64,000 nt of DNA, from contig JAJZNW010000001.1 in assembly GCA_021811615.1 (NCBI GenBank), positions 1 through 64,000 of the forward strand, written 5' to 3'. This document shows positions 10,062 to 18,063 of this stretch, in pieces. The notes beneath the pieces are model-generated. The model had not been told where the DNA came from. It did no database searches and was given only the letters and a program-made list of their open reading frames with translations. How positions within the stretch are numbered: the first letter of the stretch is position 1; each line of letters begins with the position of its first letter. This DNA comes from Bacteroidota bacterium. GTDB taxonomy: Bacteria; Bacteroidota; Ignavibacteria; Kryptoniales; JAKASW01. A program made the translations under genes and the position numbers.

Positions 10062-12629
10062 ATGATGAACGTTATCAAGAAGATATTTTTCCCAATTGTC
10101 TCGTGCATCCTTCTGTTCCAATCCAAAGGCATAGCGGGGAACTATACTGTTTCAACGACAATTGAAATCACCGCAGCAGCGATTAACAGGTACCTTAATA
10201 CAGAATACGATTCATGGGAAATACCCCAGTATGAATCAGTTACGTTTAACGGAGTGAACTACGAATTGACGTTATGCTTGCCACAAATTATCCTTACTCC
10301 CGGCAATGCTAAATTGCAGATGGAATTTGATGTCTATGCTGGGGCTGCACATTTGTATCATTTCATCGTCGATCCGTCAGTTGATATACCCTCTGGCCAG
10401 ATTACACTTTCTCAAGTGCAGGCATTTCTAACAAACCTTCCAGCACTTCTAGATAGTGTGCAGCAGATCCCTCAATGGGTAAGAGATACGCTGACCCACT
10501 ATTACAACTCGATCGGAATCACTATGTATCCTTCCAAGCTTATTGATACGGTAAATACAAACTGGCTTGCCCAGCGTAGTATAAATGTTGTCCCGCCCTA
10601 TTTTGCCTTGGGGTGGCAGGTAGGGTCAGGCGTTATTGATCTTACAGTTTCCACTTACCTTGACGGCGAGATCCCATATTTTTCAGCCTACTTGAGTTAC
10701 GATAGTGGGCTACACCTTCTTTGGAGGAAGGACGTTACCATCGATTCGGACTATACAATACCGGCAGGGGAAACAGTCACGATCGTGCCTGGGACTCATG
10801 TTAAACTTGCAAGCGGGGTCACATTAACGATCGACGGTACCTTGGATGCGGAGTCCCCCTCGTACAACTACGCGATTCGATTTGAGGAGGCGACCCCTGG
10901 TAGCCCATGGAACGCTATCCAGGTAAATGGTGGCAACTGCAAGTTCTCAAGATGTTACTTCAACGGTGGAACCAACGATGTGGTTCTTGACCGGAACAGT
11001 GGGAATTCGTTCGATGATTGTACTTTTGCAAATGCAAGTGGAGACGGCCTCGACATAGGAGGAGCCGGTGTGTCAATCGACAGCTGTACTTTCGAAGATA
11101 ATCAGGAAGGCATTTATATGTTCGGGAGTGCCAATGCTTCGGTAACCCACTCGACTATCAGCAACAACAGCGGTGTAGGCCTGTACTTGGAAACCGGAAC
11201 TATCTCTGACTTTACTAACAATGCTGTAGAGAATAACGGCCAGTATGGAATTGAGATAGAAGGAGGCACGCTCTATATGGGGAATGGTACCGGTACTTAT
11301 GGGATAGGTACAAACCCCAACTCTCCTAACCCGAACCCAACGGCGGGTGCGGGAGATAACAATATCACGGGTAACTGCACCTCCTCCGGAAATGCGGAGC
11401 TCTACGTTGACACGAATGGCCGTTTGTACGTTGGATCTGTCGGAGGCAATAGCTCAGGGTATACACTTCAAGATGGATTCAACAGCATAACAACAGGAAC
11501 GTATTACATCTACAACGCCGCTATGACAGTGATCGATGAGACCGAAGAGCAGTGGACCGTCCCTGCTGAGGAGACATACTGGGGAGGACACGGCGTAGGT
11601 TCCGAGAACTTCTACGGTACTGTGGACTTCAGCTACCCACTGACGAGCGATCCATCCGGCGGAGCCGGTGCAAGCGCATTAGAGGTGGTCACAACAGCCG
11701 GTACAAATAACAAACCTGCAACCCTCATGACGGCAGCAATGGCGGCAAACGTATTCAAATCCGCCCCGGATGCGTCACAAGGCCAGTTCTTCGTGAACCT
11801 GAAGAACAGGATGATGCAGGTGATAAACGATATCAATAACCCGAAGATGGCTTTGACCCATCCGAGAATGATAGGGTACCTTAACTCACTGTGTTCGTTC
11901 GATACGAACAACGTGACGGGGGAGAGAGGAGCGGTTCAGGATATGCTGACTAGCTACTACAAGGAGCTTCCTGCAGGAAACTTCTCGGACACGACTTCCC
12001 GTCTATGCAGCGAAGCTGCACTTGTAGCGGAGGTACAGAACGAGGTGAATTCAGGACAATTGGACAGCGCCGAGACTTTGATGAATGAGTACGGTAAATA
12101 CGTAAAGAACAACGACAACCAGAGGACGCTTCTGTTCAATCAGATGGAAATCGACCAACAGCGCAAGCAGGACGGAGAAGCGCTGGGAGTGCTGAAGCAA
12201 ATCGAAGCATTCCAGCCGGATTCAAAGCAGAAGCGAAACTACGAGGTGCCAAACTATGCCGCTCTCGCGTCGCTTGTCGGTCAAGGATCTGCCGGCTCAG
12301 GACAGTCCCAAAATGAGAGACAGGCCCTTGACGAAACGATCGCTGTACCAACCAAGTTCGCGCTGCTTCAGAACTATCCGAATCCGTTCAACCCGACGAC
12401 TACGATAGACTATGACCTTGCAACCCCGGCGAACGTGAGTCTGATAGTGTACGACGTGACCGGCCAGGAGGTAACCGTGTTGGAGAGCGGACAGGAGTCG
12501 ACAGGAAGCCACTCTGCGATATTCAACGGATCGAGATTTGCGAGTGGAGTATACTTCGTACGGCTGGTGGCCCAGGGCCAGAACGGAAGGCAGTACATCA
12601 GGACAATTAAGATGGCGATGATCAAGTAA
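10062..12629 (+). CDS. Secreted beta-helix protein with type IX sorting domain
   Basis: 855 residues from the first ATG after a strong GGAGGAG site (10053-10059); ATG 10065 is equally possible. A signal peptide ends near IAGN. Residues about 25-240 are a domain I do not recognise. From about 245 to 420 is a right-handed parallel beta-helix with short repeats such as DCTFANASGDGL. A mostly helical region follows, then a 90-residue C-terminal sorting domain with NYPNPFNPTT. The T9SS would export it and attach it to the cell surface or release it. It is paralogous to the frameshifted gene at 4615-7709 from the beta-helix onward, and the last 134 bp of the shared part are identical, which suggests gene conversion. 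The substrate is unknown. Confidence 0.8.
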   Translation: MMNVIKKIFFPIVSCILLFQSKGIAGNYTVSTTIEITAAAINRYLNTEYDSWEIPQYESVTFNGVNYELTLCLPQIILTPGNAKLQMEFDVYAGAAHLYHFIVDPSVDIPSGQITLSQVQAFLTNLPALLDSVQQIPQWVRDTLTHYYNSIGITMYPSKLIDTVNTNWLAQRSINVVPPYFALGWQVGSGVIDLTVSTYLDGEIPYFSAYLSYDSGLHLLWRKDVTIDSDYTIPAGETVTIVPGTHVKLASGVTLTIDGTLDAESPSYNYAIRFEEATPGSPWNAIQVNGGNCKFSRCYFNGGTNDVVLDRNSGNSFDDCTFANASGDGLDIGGAGVSIDSCTFEDNQEGIYMFGSANASVTHSTISNNSGVGLYLETGTISDFTNNAVENNGQYGIEIEGGTLYMGNGTGTYGIGTNPNSPNPNPTAGAGDNNITGNCTSSGNAELYVDTNGRLYVGSVGGNSSGYTLQDGFNSITTGTYYIYNAAMTVIDETEEQWTVPAEETYWGGHGVGSENFYGTVDFSYPLTSDPSGGAGASALEVVTTAGTNNKPATLMTAAMAANVFKSAPDASQGQFFVNLKNRMMQVINDINNPKMALTHPRMIGYLNSLCSFDTNNVTGERGAVQDMLTSYYKELPAGNFSDTTSRLCSEAALVAEVQNEVNSGQLDSAETLMNEYGKYVKNNDNQRTLLFNQMEIDQQRKQDGEALGVLKQIEAFQPDSKQKRNYEVPNYAALASLVGQGSAGSGQSQNERQALDETIAVPTKFALLQNYPNPFNPTTTIDYDLATPANVSLIVYDVTGQEVTVLESGQESTGSHSAIFNGSRFASGVYFVRLVAQGQNGRQYIRTIKMAMIK

Positions 12630-12643
12630 CGAAGTCACTTGGT
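12621..12643 (+). terminator. Hairpin overlapping the stop codon, counterpart of 7701-7723
   Basis: ATCAAGTAAC (12621-12630) and GTCACTTGGT (12634-12643) pair around a GAA loop, with one G-U pair and one mismatch. They cover the TAA at 12627-12629. The sequence differs from the hairpin at 7701 but size, loop and position are the same. Confidence 0.45.
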
Positions 12644-12655
12644 TGGAGTCGCGCA

Positions 12656-14626
12656 GTGCACAAATTCAAATTCAGCTCCCTTTACACCCCCTCTCTTCTT
12701 GAAGAGAGGGGGTTGGGGGGTGAGTTCGCCTCAAACGCAACCAAGTCCGAACAATCATTTACGAACATCTATCCAGTATACTTCCTCATTTGCGCGACTG
12801 CATTTGTAGTCGACCCATTGTCTTATGCCCCCTACCAGGCTCCTGAACTTCTGTTGCTGGTCGTTATCCCACTCGTTACTCTGGTGTTCACTTGCCTGTA
12901 CCAGATTGTTAGACGGCGAACCTTCGAGATCTCGTTTTCAATTATCGAGCTTCTTCTTGTCGCAGGGTTTATCTGGATACTATACGGCAGTCCATTGCTC
13001 CTTATCCATACCGGAAATCTCCAACTCTTCTCTCTAATAACATTCATTCTTGTAGGTTTTGTCGCCCGTCAGGCACATGCTTGGCCGGAAGAAACTGAGA
13101 AGGACGCGAAACATGCAGAGTCTAATTCGGCACTTCGTCTCCTGGTAAGGACAATCTGGATAGTCGGTGTCTGCCAGGCAATTATCGGGTTCGCCCAGTA
13201 TTACACCGTTTTCAGCTGGCTGCCCATCGGTACCGGCAAGACACGGATGATAGGACTCATAGGTGCCGCGAACGGATTTGGTACGATAATGGCCCTGGCG
13301 GTAATGGCTCTGATAGTTGAATCAGCAGAAGCACGGCATTGGAAATCGAGAATAACCTTCTTGGCGATAGCGATAGTTCCTTTCCTCGCACTTGTCTTGA
13401 ACGGATGTAGGGGAGCCCTTCTTGCGCTTGTCGCAGCCGCGATAGTTTTTCTACTTGCAATCAGAAAATCACATGGAAACATTGCACTCACTCCAAATGA
13501 CAATGCCTTGTCATCTCCCACACGGAGGAAAGGATTACGAGTCCGGTCTCTCGTCCTTGCAGCGACCATTCTAATTCTTTTCGGGGTCTTGTCGTCCTAT
13601 CTGTACTTTTACGATTTTCAGTCTTCGCTCGGAAGAATATTCGTGTGGAGAGTATCCGCTCCGATGTTCTTTGAGCACCCTATAAAGGGAGTTGGGTTGG
13701 GCAATTATTCGGTAAAGTACCTTGATTATCAGAAGGATTTCTTCAAGGACCCGGCAAACCTGCCGCTCGCTTTCAAAGCGTCAAACATGAAGCAGGCTTT
13801 GAGCGATTATGTCCAGGTCTTCTGTGAGACCGGGCTTGTCGGCGGACTCTTGTTCATTGCTACTATCGGAATTGCACTCTGGGGGTTCTTCAGCAGGAAG
13901 AATCGAAGGATACTGATCGGCGCCGGTTCGCTTCTGCTCGTAATCTTAATACACATGGGCGTCGACACTCCACTTCGCATCGTTCCCGTTGCGGCTGCTA
14001 TGGCCTGCCTGCTGGGGCTTGCACCGGTTCCATCGAAGTGGATCCGCCATTTTCGGCTGACCCCGGCCGCACTGGGCATCGCTCTTCTGCCCGCATTACT
14101 GGCTGCATCGGTCTTCGTTGGAATTGGGTGCGAACGGTATTATCAGGGACACGTCCTCTGGTTCAAAGGATATGAGTTCGCCCGGCAGCACCGGTGGCAG
14201 TTCGCGGCGCAGGAATACAAAAGAGCGCTTGCCGACCTTCCTCACGACGGCCAGTTGCTTTTCAATCTCGGTGCAGTTCAGATAATAGAAAATTCCTACT
14301 CAGAAGGGATTTACCATCTCCAGGAAGCAAGGGCATCGTACAACGACAGGAATATTTACCTAAGCCTCAGCGAGGGATATCTTGGTCTGCACGAGTATGA
14401 GAAGGCGCAGCATTATGCCGGAGTTGCCCTCGCAATGTTTCCCGATCAGCTCTCACCGCGCTTGATACTTGCAGAGATCTATTATAGAACGGGGCGATTT
14501 GGTAAATCAAAAGAATCGCTCCGCAAATGCATTGACGGCGATACTTCTATCCGTTCCCATGAGGTGGAACAGATTTCGGCAGCAGCACAGCGTTTGTGGG
14601 ATCAATATTATGCATCCAGAACTTAA
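12656..14626 (+). CDS. O-antigen-ligase-like membrane protein with C-terminal TPRs
   Basis: 656 residues: about ten to twelve hydrophobic segments (residues 40-500), a central Wzy_C/WaaL-type region with FVWRVSAPMFFEHPIKGVGLGNY after a large loop (shown in part), then two or three TPR units at about 510-640 (for example LPHDGQLLFNLGAVQIIENS). Such proteins ligate or polymerise glycans on undecaprenyl-linked donors at the periplasmic face, or ligate O-glycans to proteins; the TPR tail may bind a partner. The GTG at 12656 is followed by a 26-bp perfect hairpin repeat translated as residues about 11-20, so the true start may lie after it, for example TTG 12713. It lies 27 bp behind the T9SS beta-helix gene, which suggests surface glycan or glycoprotein work. 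Confidence 0.75.
   Translation: MHKFKFSSLYTPSLLEERGLGGEFASNATKSEQSFTNIYPVYFLICATAFVVDPLSYAPYQAPELLLLVVIPLVTLVFTCLYQIVRRRTFEISFSIIELLLVAGFIWILYGSPLLLIHTGNLQLFSLITFILVGFVARQAHAWPEETEKDAKHAESNSALRLLVRTIWIVGVCQAIIGFAQYYTVFSWLPIGTGKTRMIGLIGAANGFGTIMALAVMALIVESAEARHWKSRITFLAIAIVPFLALVLNGCRGALLALVAAAIVFLLAIRKSHGNIALTPNDNALSSPTRRKGLRVRSLVLAATILILFGVLSSYLYFYDFQSSLGRIFVWRVSAPMFFEHPIKGVGLGNYSVKYLDYQKDFFKDPANLPLAFKASNMKQALSDYVQVFCETGLVGGLLFIATIGIALWGFFSRKNRRILIGAGSLLLVILIHMGVDTPLRIVPVAAAMACLLGLAPVPSKWIRHFRLTPAALGIALLPALLAASVFVGIGCERYYQGHVLWFKGYEFARQHRWQFAAQEYKRALADLPHDGQLLFNLGAVQIIENSYSEGIYHLQEARASYNDRNIYLSLSEGYLGLHEYEKAQHYAGVALAMFPDQLSPRLILAEIYYRTGRFGKSKESLRKCIDGDTSIRSHEVEQISAAAQRLWDQYYASRT
12687..12712. 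repeat. 26-bp perfect inverted repeat inside the start of the ligase-like gene
   Basis: Arms CCCCCTCTCTTC (12687-12698) and GAAGAGAGGGGG (12701-12712) flank a TT loop, followed by TTGGGGGGTGAG. The sequence has the look of a dispersed intergenic palindrome of environmental FCB genomes. It reads through in frame as PSLLEERG in the annotated protein. Confidence 0.65.
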
Positions 14627-14760
14627 TAAGCCCTTACAAGTGACGTTTGTGCAATTAGAACAAAAATGCTCTCATCGACTGGATCCCCTTGCGAAAATGG
14701 ACAGATATCATGGAACACTAACTATTAAAGGACCCGCGCCGGGTGAATAATTTAGAATAT

Positions 14761-14784
14761 TCTTTCTTTTGTCTTGACACAAAA
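14761..14784. repeat. Inverted repeat at the proposed start of the NHL gene
   Basis: TTCTTTTGT and ACAAAAGAA flank a CTTGAC loop. The TTG in the loop is the furthest-upstream start available to the NHL-repeat gene. I recall this TCTTGACACAAAAGAA motif as a dispersed repeat in Bacteroidota-like genomes, but cannot check copy number here. Confidence 0.45.
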
Positions 14785-16066
14785 GAAAGAACCAAATGCC
14801 GCGTTGCGGCATCCCGGTGCGCCTGAAATGGTGCACAATCAGAGCGGTGAAAGTCCGCTTCAAATATACGTTCTCCGGTTTGTAGCCGACCGTAACTGCG
14901 TTGTCGAAAGACAAGGTGGAGAGCAACAGAAGGCGAACTCTCAGTCCGTAACAGCAGTGAGCTCGATTCGGCTTCATGACTCAGCGAGCCTGCCGGGAAA
15001 AGGCGAAGCTCAGAAACAGTCGATCACGCTGAAGGGTAACGTGTTAAAGCGATGGTGGAGAGACATGAGGTGGTATGTACGCGGTATAAGAGGTGAATGG
15101 ATAGCCGTAGGGCATGACGGAAACATCTACTGTTCAAGAGGCAGTCAGGTGTGGATGAAGGAGCCAGATGGAAAAGTACTCCTTGTCGCTGGGGAAGGGA
15201 GTCCTGGTAACACCGGCGACGGTGGCCCGGCCATCTACGCGCAATTGACTTCACCTACAGGATTGGCCGTCGGACCGCATGGAAGTCTCTACATAGCAGA
15301 CCTTGGCAACAACAACATACGGCGCGTCAGCAACGCGGGAATAATTACCACGATAGCTGGAACGGGCGTCGCAGGTTTCTCCGGCGACGGAGGTCCGGCG
15401 ATTCACGCAGAACTCAAACACCCTATGGGCCTCGCAATCGGCCCGCACGGCAGCATCTACGTTGTCGACCAGGGGAATTCACGAGTCAGAAGAATAAATC
15501 CTGCCGGTGTTATTTCAACTGTCGCAGGCGACGGAGTGAGCGGTTACGGCGGCAACGGCGGCCCGGCGGCCAAAGCGGAATTATCCAGTCCGATGGGGGT
15601 CGCTGTCGATAGTCGGGGAAACATTTATATAGCTGATTGGGGAAACCGCAGAGTCAGAGAAGTCTCGACTCATGGGATCATTACCACCATCGCTGGGAAC
15701 GGGTATTGGGGTGATTATGGCCCTAATGGAAACGGCGGGCCCGCTGCAAGTGCGGAGCTCAGCGGTCCAAGAGATGTGACCGTTGGAAATAACGGAGCCG
15801 TTTACATCGATGACGATTGGGATGGCGCGATCCGGGAGGTAAGTCCCGATGGGATAATATCTACATTTGTTCACAAGCGCGAACTCGGCAATCTCAGCCG
15901 TGGAGACATCGCCTGTTTGCCTGTGTCATCTGCAATTGGCCCGCACGGCAACTTCTATTTCGCTGAGGAGCTGATTGGTGTCAGGCAGGTTTACTTTGGC
16001 CCGGAGGGATTCATAAGAGAAGTAAAGATCGCCCGCTCACGTTCACTTGCTAATAAGGAACACTGA
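14774..16066 (+). CDS. NHL-repeat beta-propeller protein
   Basis: Up to 430 residues. From about residue 105 to 400 there are at least five NHL-type blades, each about 55 residues, with the consensus GDGGPA-x-AxL-x-P-x-GLAVGPHGSLYIAD-x-NN-RR (pieces such as GPHGSIYVVDQGNSRVRR). They form a beta-propeller used for binding, often outside the cell. No signal peptide or sorting domain is visible. The first 10 residues come from an inverted repeat, and residues 20-95 look non-coding-like, so the real start may be ATG 14827 or ATG 15065. It may be a fragment of a larger exported protein whose 5' part was lost. No binding partner can be named. Confidence 0.6.
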   Translation: MTQKKEPNAALRHPGAPEMVHNQSGESPLQIYVLRFVADRNCVVERQGGEQQKANSQSVTAVSSIRLHDSASLPGKGEAQKQSITLKGNVLKRWWRDMRWYVRGIRGEWIAVGHDGNIYCSRGSQVWMKEPDGKVLLVAGEGSPGNTGDGGPAIYAQLTSPTGLAVGPHGSLYIADLGNNNIRRVSNAGIITTIAGTGVAGFSGDGGPAIHAELKHPMGLAIGPHGSIYVVDQGNSRVRRINPAGVISTVAGDGVSGYGGNGGPAAKAELSSPMGVAVDSRGNIYIADWGNRRVREVSTHGIITTIAGNGYWGDYGPNGNGGPAASAELSGPRDVTVGNNGAVYIDDDWDGAIREVSPDGIISTFVHKRELGNLSRGDIACLPVSSAIGPHGNFYFAEELIGVRQVYFGPEGFIREVKIARSRSLANKEH

Positions 16067-16068
16067 TT

Positions 16069-16326
16069 TGTCTGCACAGGGGGCGTGAGCCGATTGTTGA
16101 ATTCGTAAAGCACTTGCAGTCGATGAGCATAGGAGTGATCGAGGGCCCGGTGCAGCGAACGGGTGCCGTAGGAAAGTTGAACTCGATTTATGTAAGAGAC
16201 CCGGATGGAAACCTGGTAGAAATCTCGAACTATAATAATGGCTTTACAAATTTGTCGCACACCCGTCGTTTGCTTCGCCATCTGGTAGTGACTCATTTTA
16301 ATCCCGAAGGGATGGAATTATTGTAG
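16069..16326 (+). pseudogene. C-terminal fragment of a VOC-family (glyoxalase-like) protein
   Basis: In this frame the translation after about 16072 reads like the last third of a vicinal-oxygen-chelate protein: PIVEFVKHLQ, IEGPVQRTGAVGKLNSIYV, then RDPDGNLVEISNY, which contains the usual Glu metal ligand. The N-terminal two-thirds are absent; upstream is the end of the NHL gene. After EISNY the frame runs on into the 21-nt IS-like repeat and a hairpin repeat before stopping at 16324-16326, so that tail is not native. This is a remnant cut by insertion or recombination. Confidence 0.65.
16244..16264. repeat. Second copy of the 21-nt putative IS end
   Basis: Identical over 21 nt to 107-127. 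It lies at the point where the VOC remnant ends and 20 bp before the inverted hairpin cluster. No transposase is present here, so it may be a solo end left by a deleted or non-autonomous element. Confidence 0.55.
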
Positions 16327-16496
16327 AAATGTCAAGACGTAAAATCTGTGAACCCGGTACGGGTGACATTTCCCATGAGACACCGTTAATTCATATGATA
16401 ATGTCATCCCTTCGGGATTTGATAATGGCTGGGAAATGGATTCTATAATAATATCACCGCTTCGCGGTTGATGTTTATGCAAAATGAGTCACTACC
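16284..16496. repeat. 213-bp inverted element holding two opposed hairpin pairs
   Basis: The ends are a perfect 16-bp inverted repeat (GGTAGTGACTCATTTT at 16284-16299 and its complement at 16481-16496). Inside are hairpins at 16301-16313 (ATCCC-GAA-GGGAT), 16352-16364 (ACCCG-GTA-CGGGT), 16406-16418 and 16456-16468; the last two are on the opposite strand. Within each pair the spacing is 50-51 nt, as in the efflux operon. The structure resembles a MITE built from a hairpin repeat, or two copies of one repeat inserted head to head. Confidence 0.7.
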
Positions 16497-16639
16497 CGCC
16501 ATCTTGCTATTCTCCTTAAGTCCTTATAGATTCGCTTGTCAGGATTAGGGCGTGCGGGCACGTAACCCGTTCAACATTCTTTTTTGCCCGGATATTATCG
16601 GTCGGCAGATGCCGGTACAGCAACTACCGCGAGGTCCAT

Positions 16640-17932
16640 ATGTCGAAGGCGAAAAGAAATGGCGGCCATCATGTCAGGTTCACCCTGGAAGAGCAGAAGC
16701 GAAACTACCGGAAGAGAGTCGAACGGTTATGTTTGACTGTAGCAGGTCCGGGGGTTTATCAGATGATTCCGAAAAAAGACCTCCACAGAATGTTCGTGAT
16801 ACGTGCGCTTCCATTTGAGATCTACCCGGCACCCGGACAGAACATACCGGATGATGTCCTGAGAAAAATGAGGAAGATATACTTGTCACTCTCCAGGCAC
16901 GAGAACGTCTGCGTGACGGAGAGCGGCATTGAAATCCCGTTGTCGGAGTTCCTGACCACGGGTTTGAATCTCAAATTCTACATTGATGGACTGAGGGACA
17001 GCGACTACCCGGACGCTGCGGCCGTGAAAGAGGCCCTCGCCCCCTTCACATCGTTCGAGGAGGGGTTCGACAAGGCGGACGAGCTGTTCGATCTCCTCCT
17101 CAATGTCCTCGGCTTCGAGACCAGTTACCTTGATTCGTATCTTTACTGGACCAGGTTTGCGCCTAGTCTCCGGCGCGAGGGCGGTTTCGCAGTTGAGAAT
17201 CATATATATGTGTATTGCCGGAAACGGGAAGAAATGAAAGTGAAAATAGGCGGGATGAACCGGACGGTCTTCAGGGTGAGAATCGCCCTGTCGGGTTCAA
17301 AGGAAAACATTCTCGATGTACGGATCCCGGGCGAGAAACTGGGACCGGCGGGCGCGCGAAAGAATATGTTCGGAATATACATCCAGCAGCACGCACTGAT
17401 GCGGCTGATGGAGCGACTGGCCCCTCTCGATCGCATCTCGATAGAAGACCATGTTTGTACCTCACTTTTGAAGCCCGTCGTGTTGCGCCAGGGCGACGGG
17501 AGTTACCTCATAGAGATGCGCGTATCAAATATAAAGGCTGGATATCTCCTTGCGGAAATCATCGGGGATATCCTGGTCGTGAAGACATTCCTGTTCATCA
17601 CCAACGGCGGAACTCCGGAGGGCAGAAGGCTCCAACAGATAGCCGGACTCGAAAGACCCGACAGGGAGTACCTCGCCATCGACAGGCTCAGCACTTTCGC
17701 CAGGGCGGACATCAGGGATGACAAAAACCTGGAAGCGCTCTTCACGAAAGCGGGATGCGGCTGCCTCTTCGCGCTTCACGATGAAGTCAAACGGAGAACA
17801 GATCTGGAAGAAGACCTGTCGGTAATGCAGATGCTGACGAAGTACTTCGGGATCAGGGAGAAACATGATTTCATGGTTCCAGATATATTGGAGCGATGGC
17901 AGATCAAATCGGTCACCGGATCGGAACGGTAA
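16640..17932 (+). CDS. Cytosolic protein of unknown function, 430 residues
   Basis: No signal peptide or membrane segment. The N terminus is very basic (about 30 residues). The middle is acidic and helical, with LFDLLLNVLGFETSYLDSY. From about residue 250 is a segment beginning QQHALMRLMERL, followed by strands ending VVKTFLFITNGGTPEG. The H-A-x-x-R-x-x-E-R pattern followed by a small beta unit recalls DUF4258/BrnT-type RNase-like folds, but the length and flanking domains do not match a known toxin. It is G/C-richer than its upstream neighbours. It stands alone, convergent with the ABC permease operon. The start has only a GAGG 7 nt upstream. I cannot name a function. Confidence 0.6.
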   Translation: MSKAKRNGGHHVRFTLEEQKRNYRKRVERLCLTVAGPGVYQMIPKKDLHRMFVIRALPFEIYPAPGQNIPDDVLRKMRKIYLSLSRHENVCVTESGIEIPLSEFLTTGLNLKFYIDGLRDSDYPDAAAVKEALAPFTSFEEGFDKADELFDLLLNVLGFETSYLDSYLYWTRFAPSLRREGGFAVENHIYVYCRKREEMKVKIGGMNRTVFRVRIALSGSKENILDVRIPGEKLGPAGARKNMFGIYIQQHALMRLMERLAPLDRISIEDHVCTSLLKPVVLRQGDGSYLIEMRVSNIKAGYLLAEIIGDILVVKTFLFITNGGTPEGRRLQQIAGLERPDREYLAIDRLSTFARADIRDDKNLEALFTKAGCGCLFALHDEVKRRTDLEEDLSVMQMLTKYFGIREKHDFMVPDILERWQIKSVTGSER

Positions 17933-18063
17933 AGTGGCGGTATGTCCCAGCCATCGATTCGAAACCGACACCTGGAAGGAGCTGTAAAACCCGCCTCCGG
18001 CTGGTTTGGAGAAATAGAGAGACGACCGTTTTGAACGTTCAGTCATCAACGCCGCTCGAATTT

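Noticed and set aside
16284..16496. CRISPR array
   Set aside because: Repeats are only 13-nt palindromes with varied stems, in inverted pairs, with no constant repeat/spacer pattern and no cas genes.
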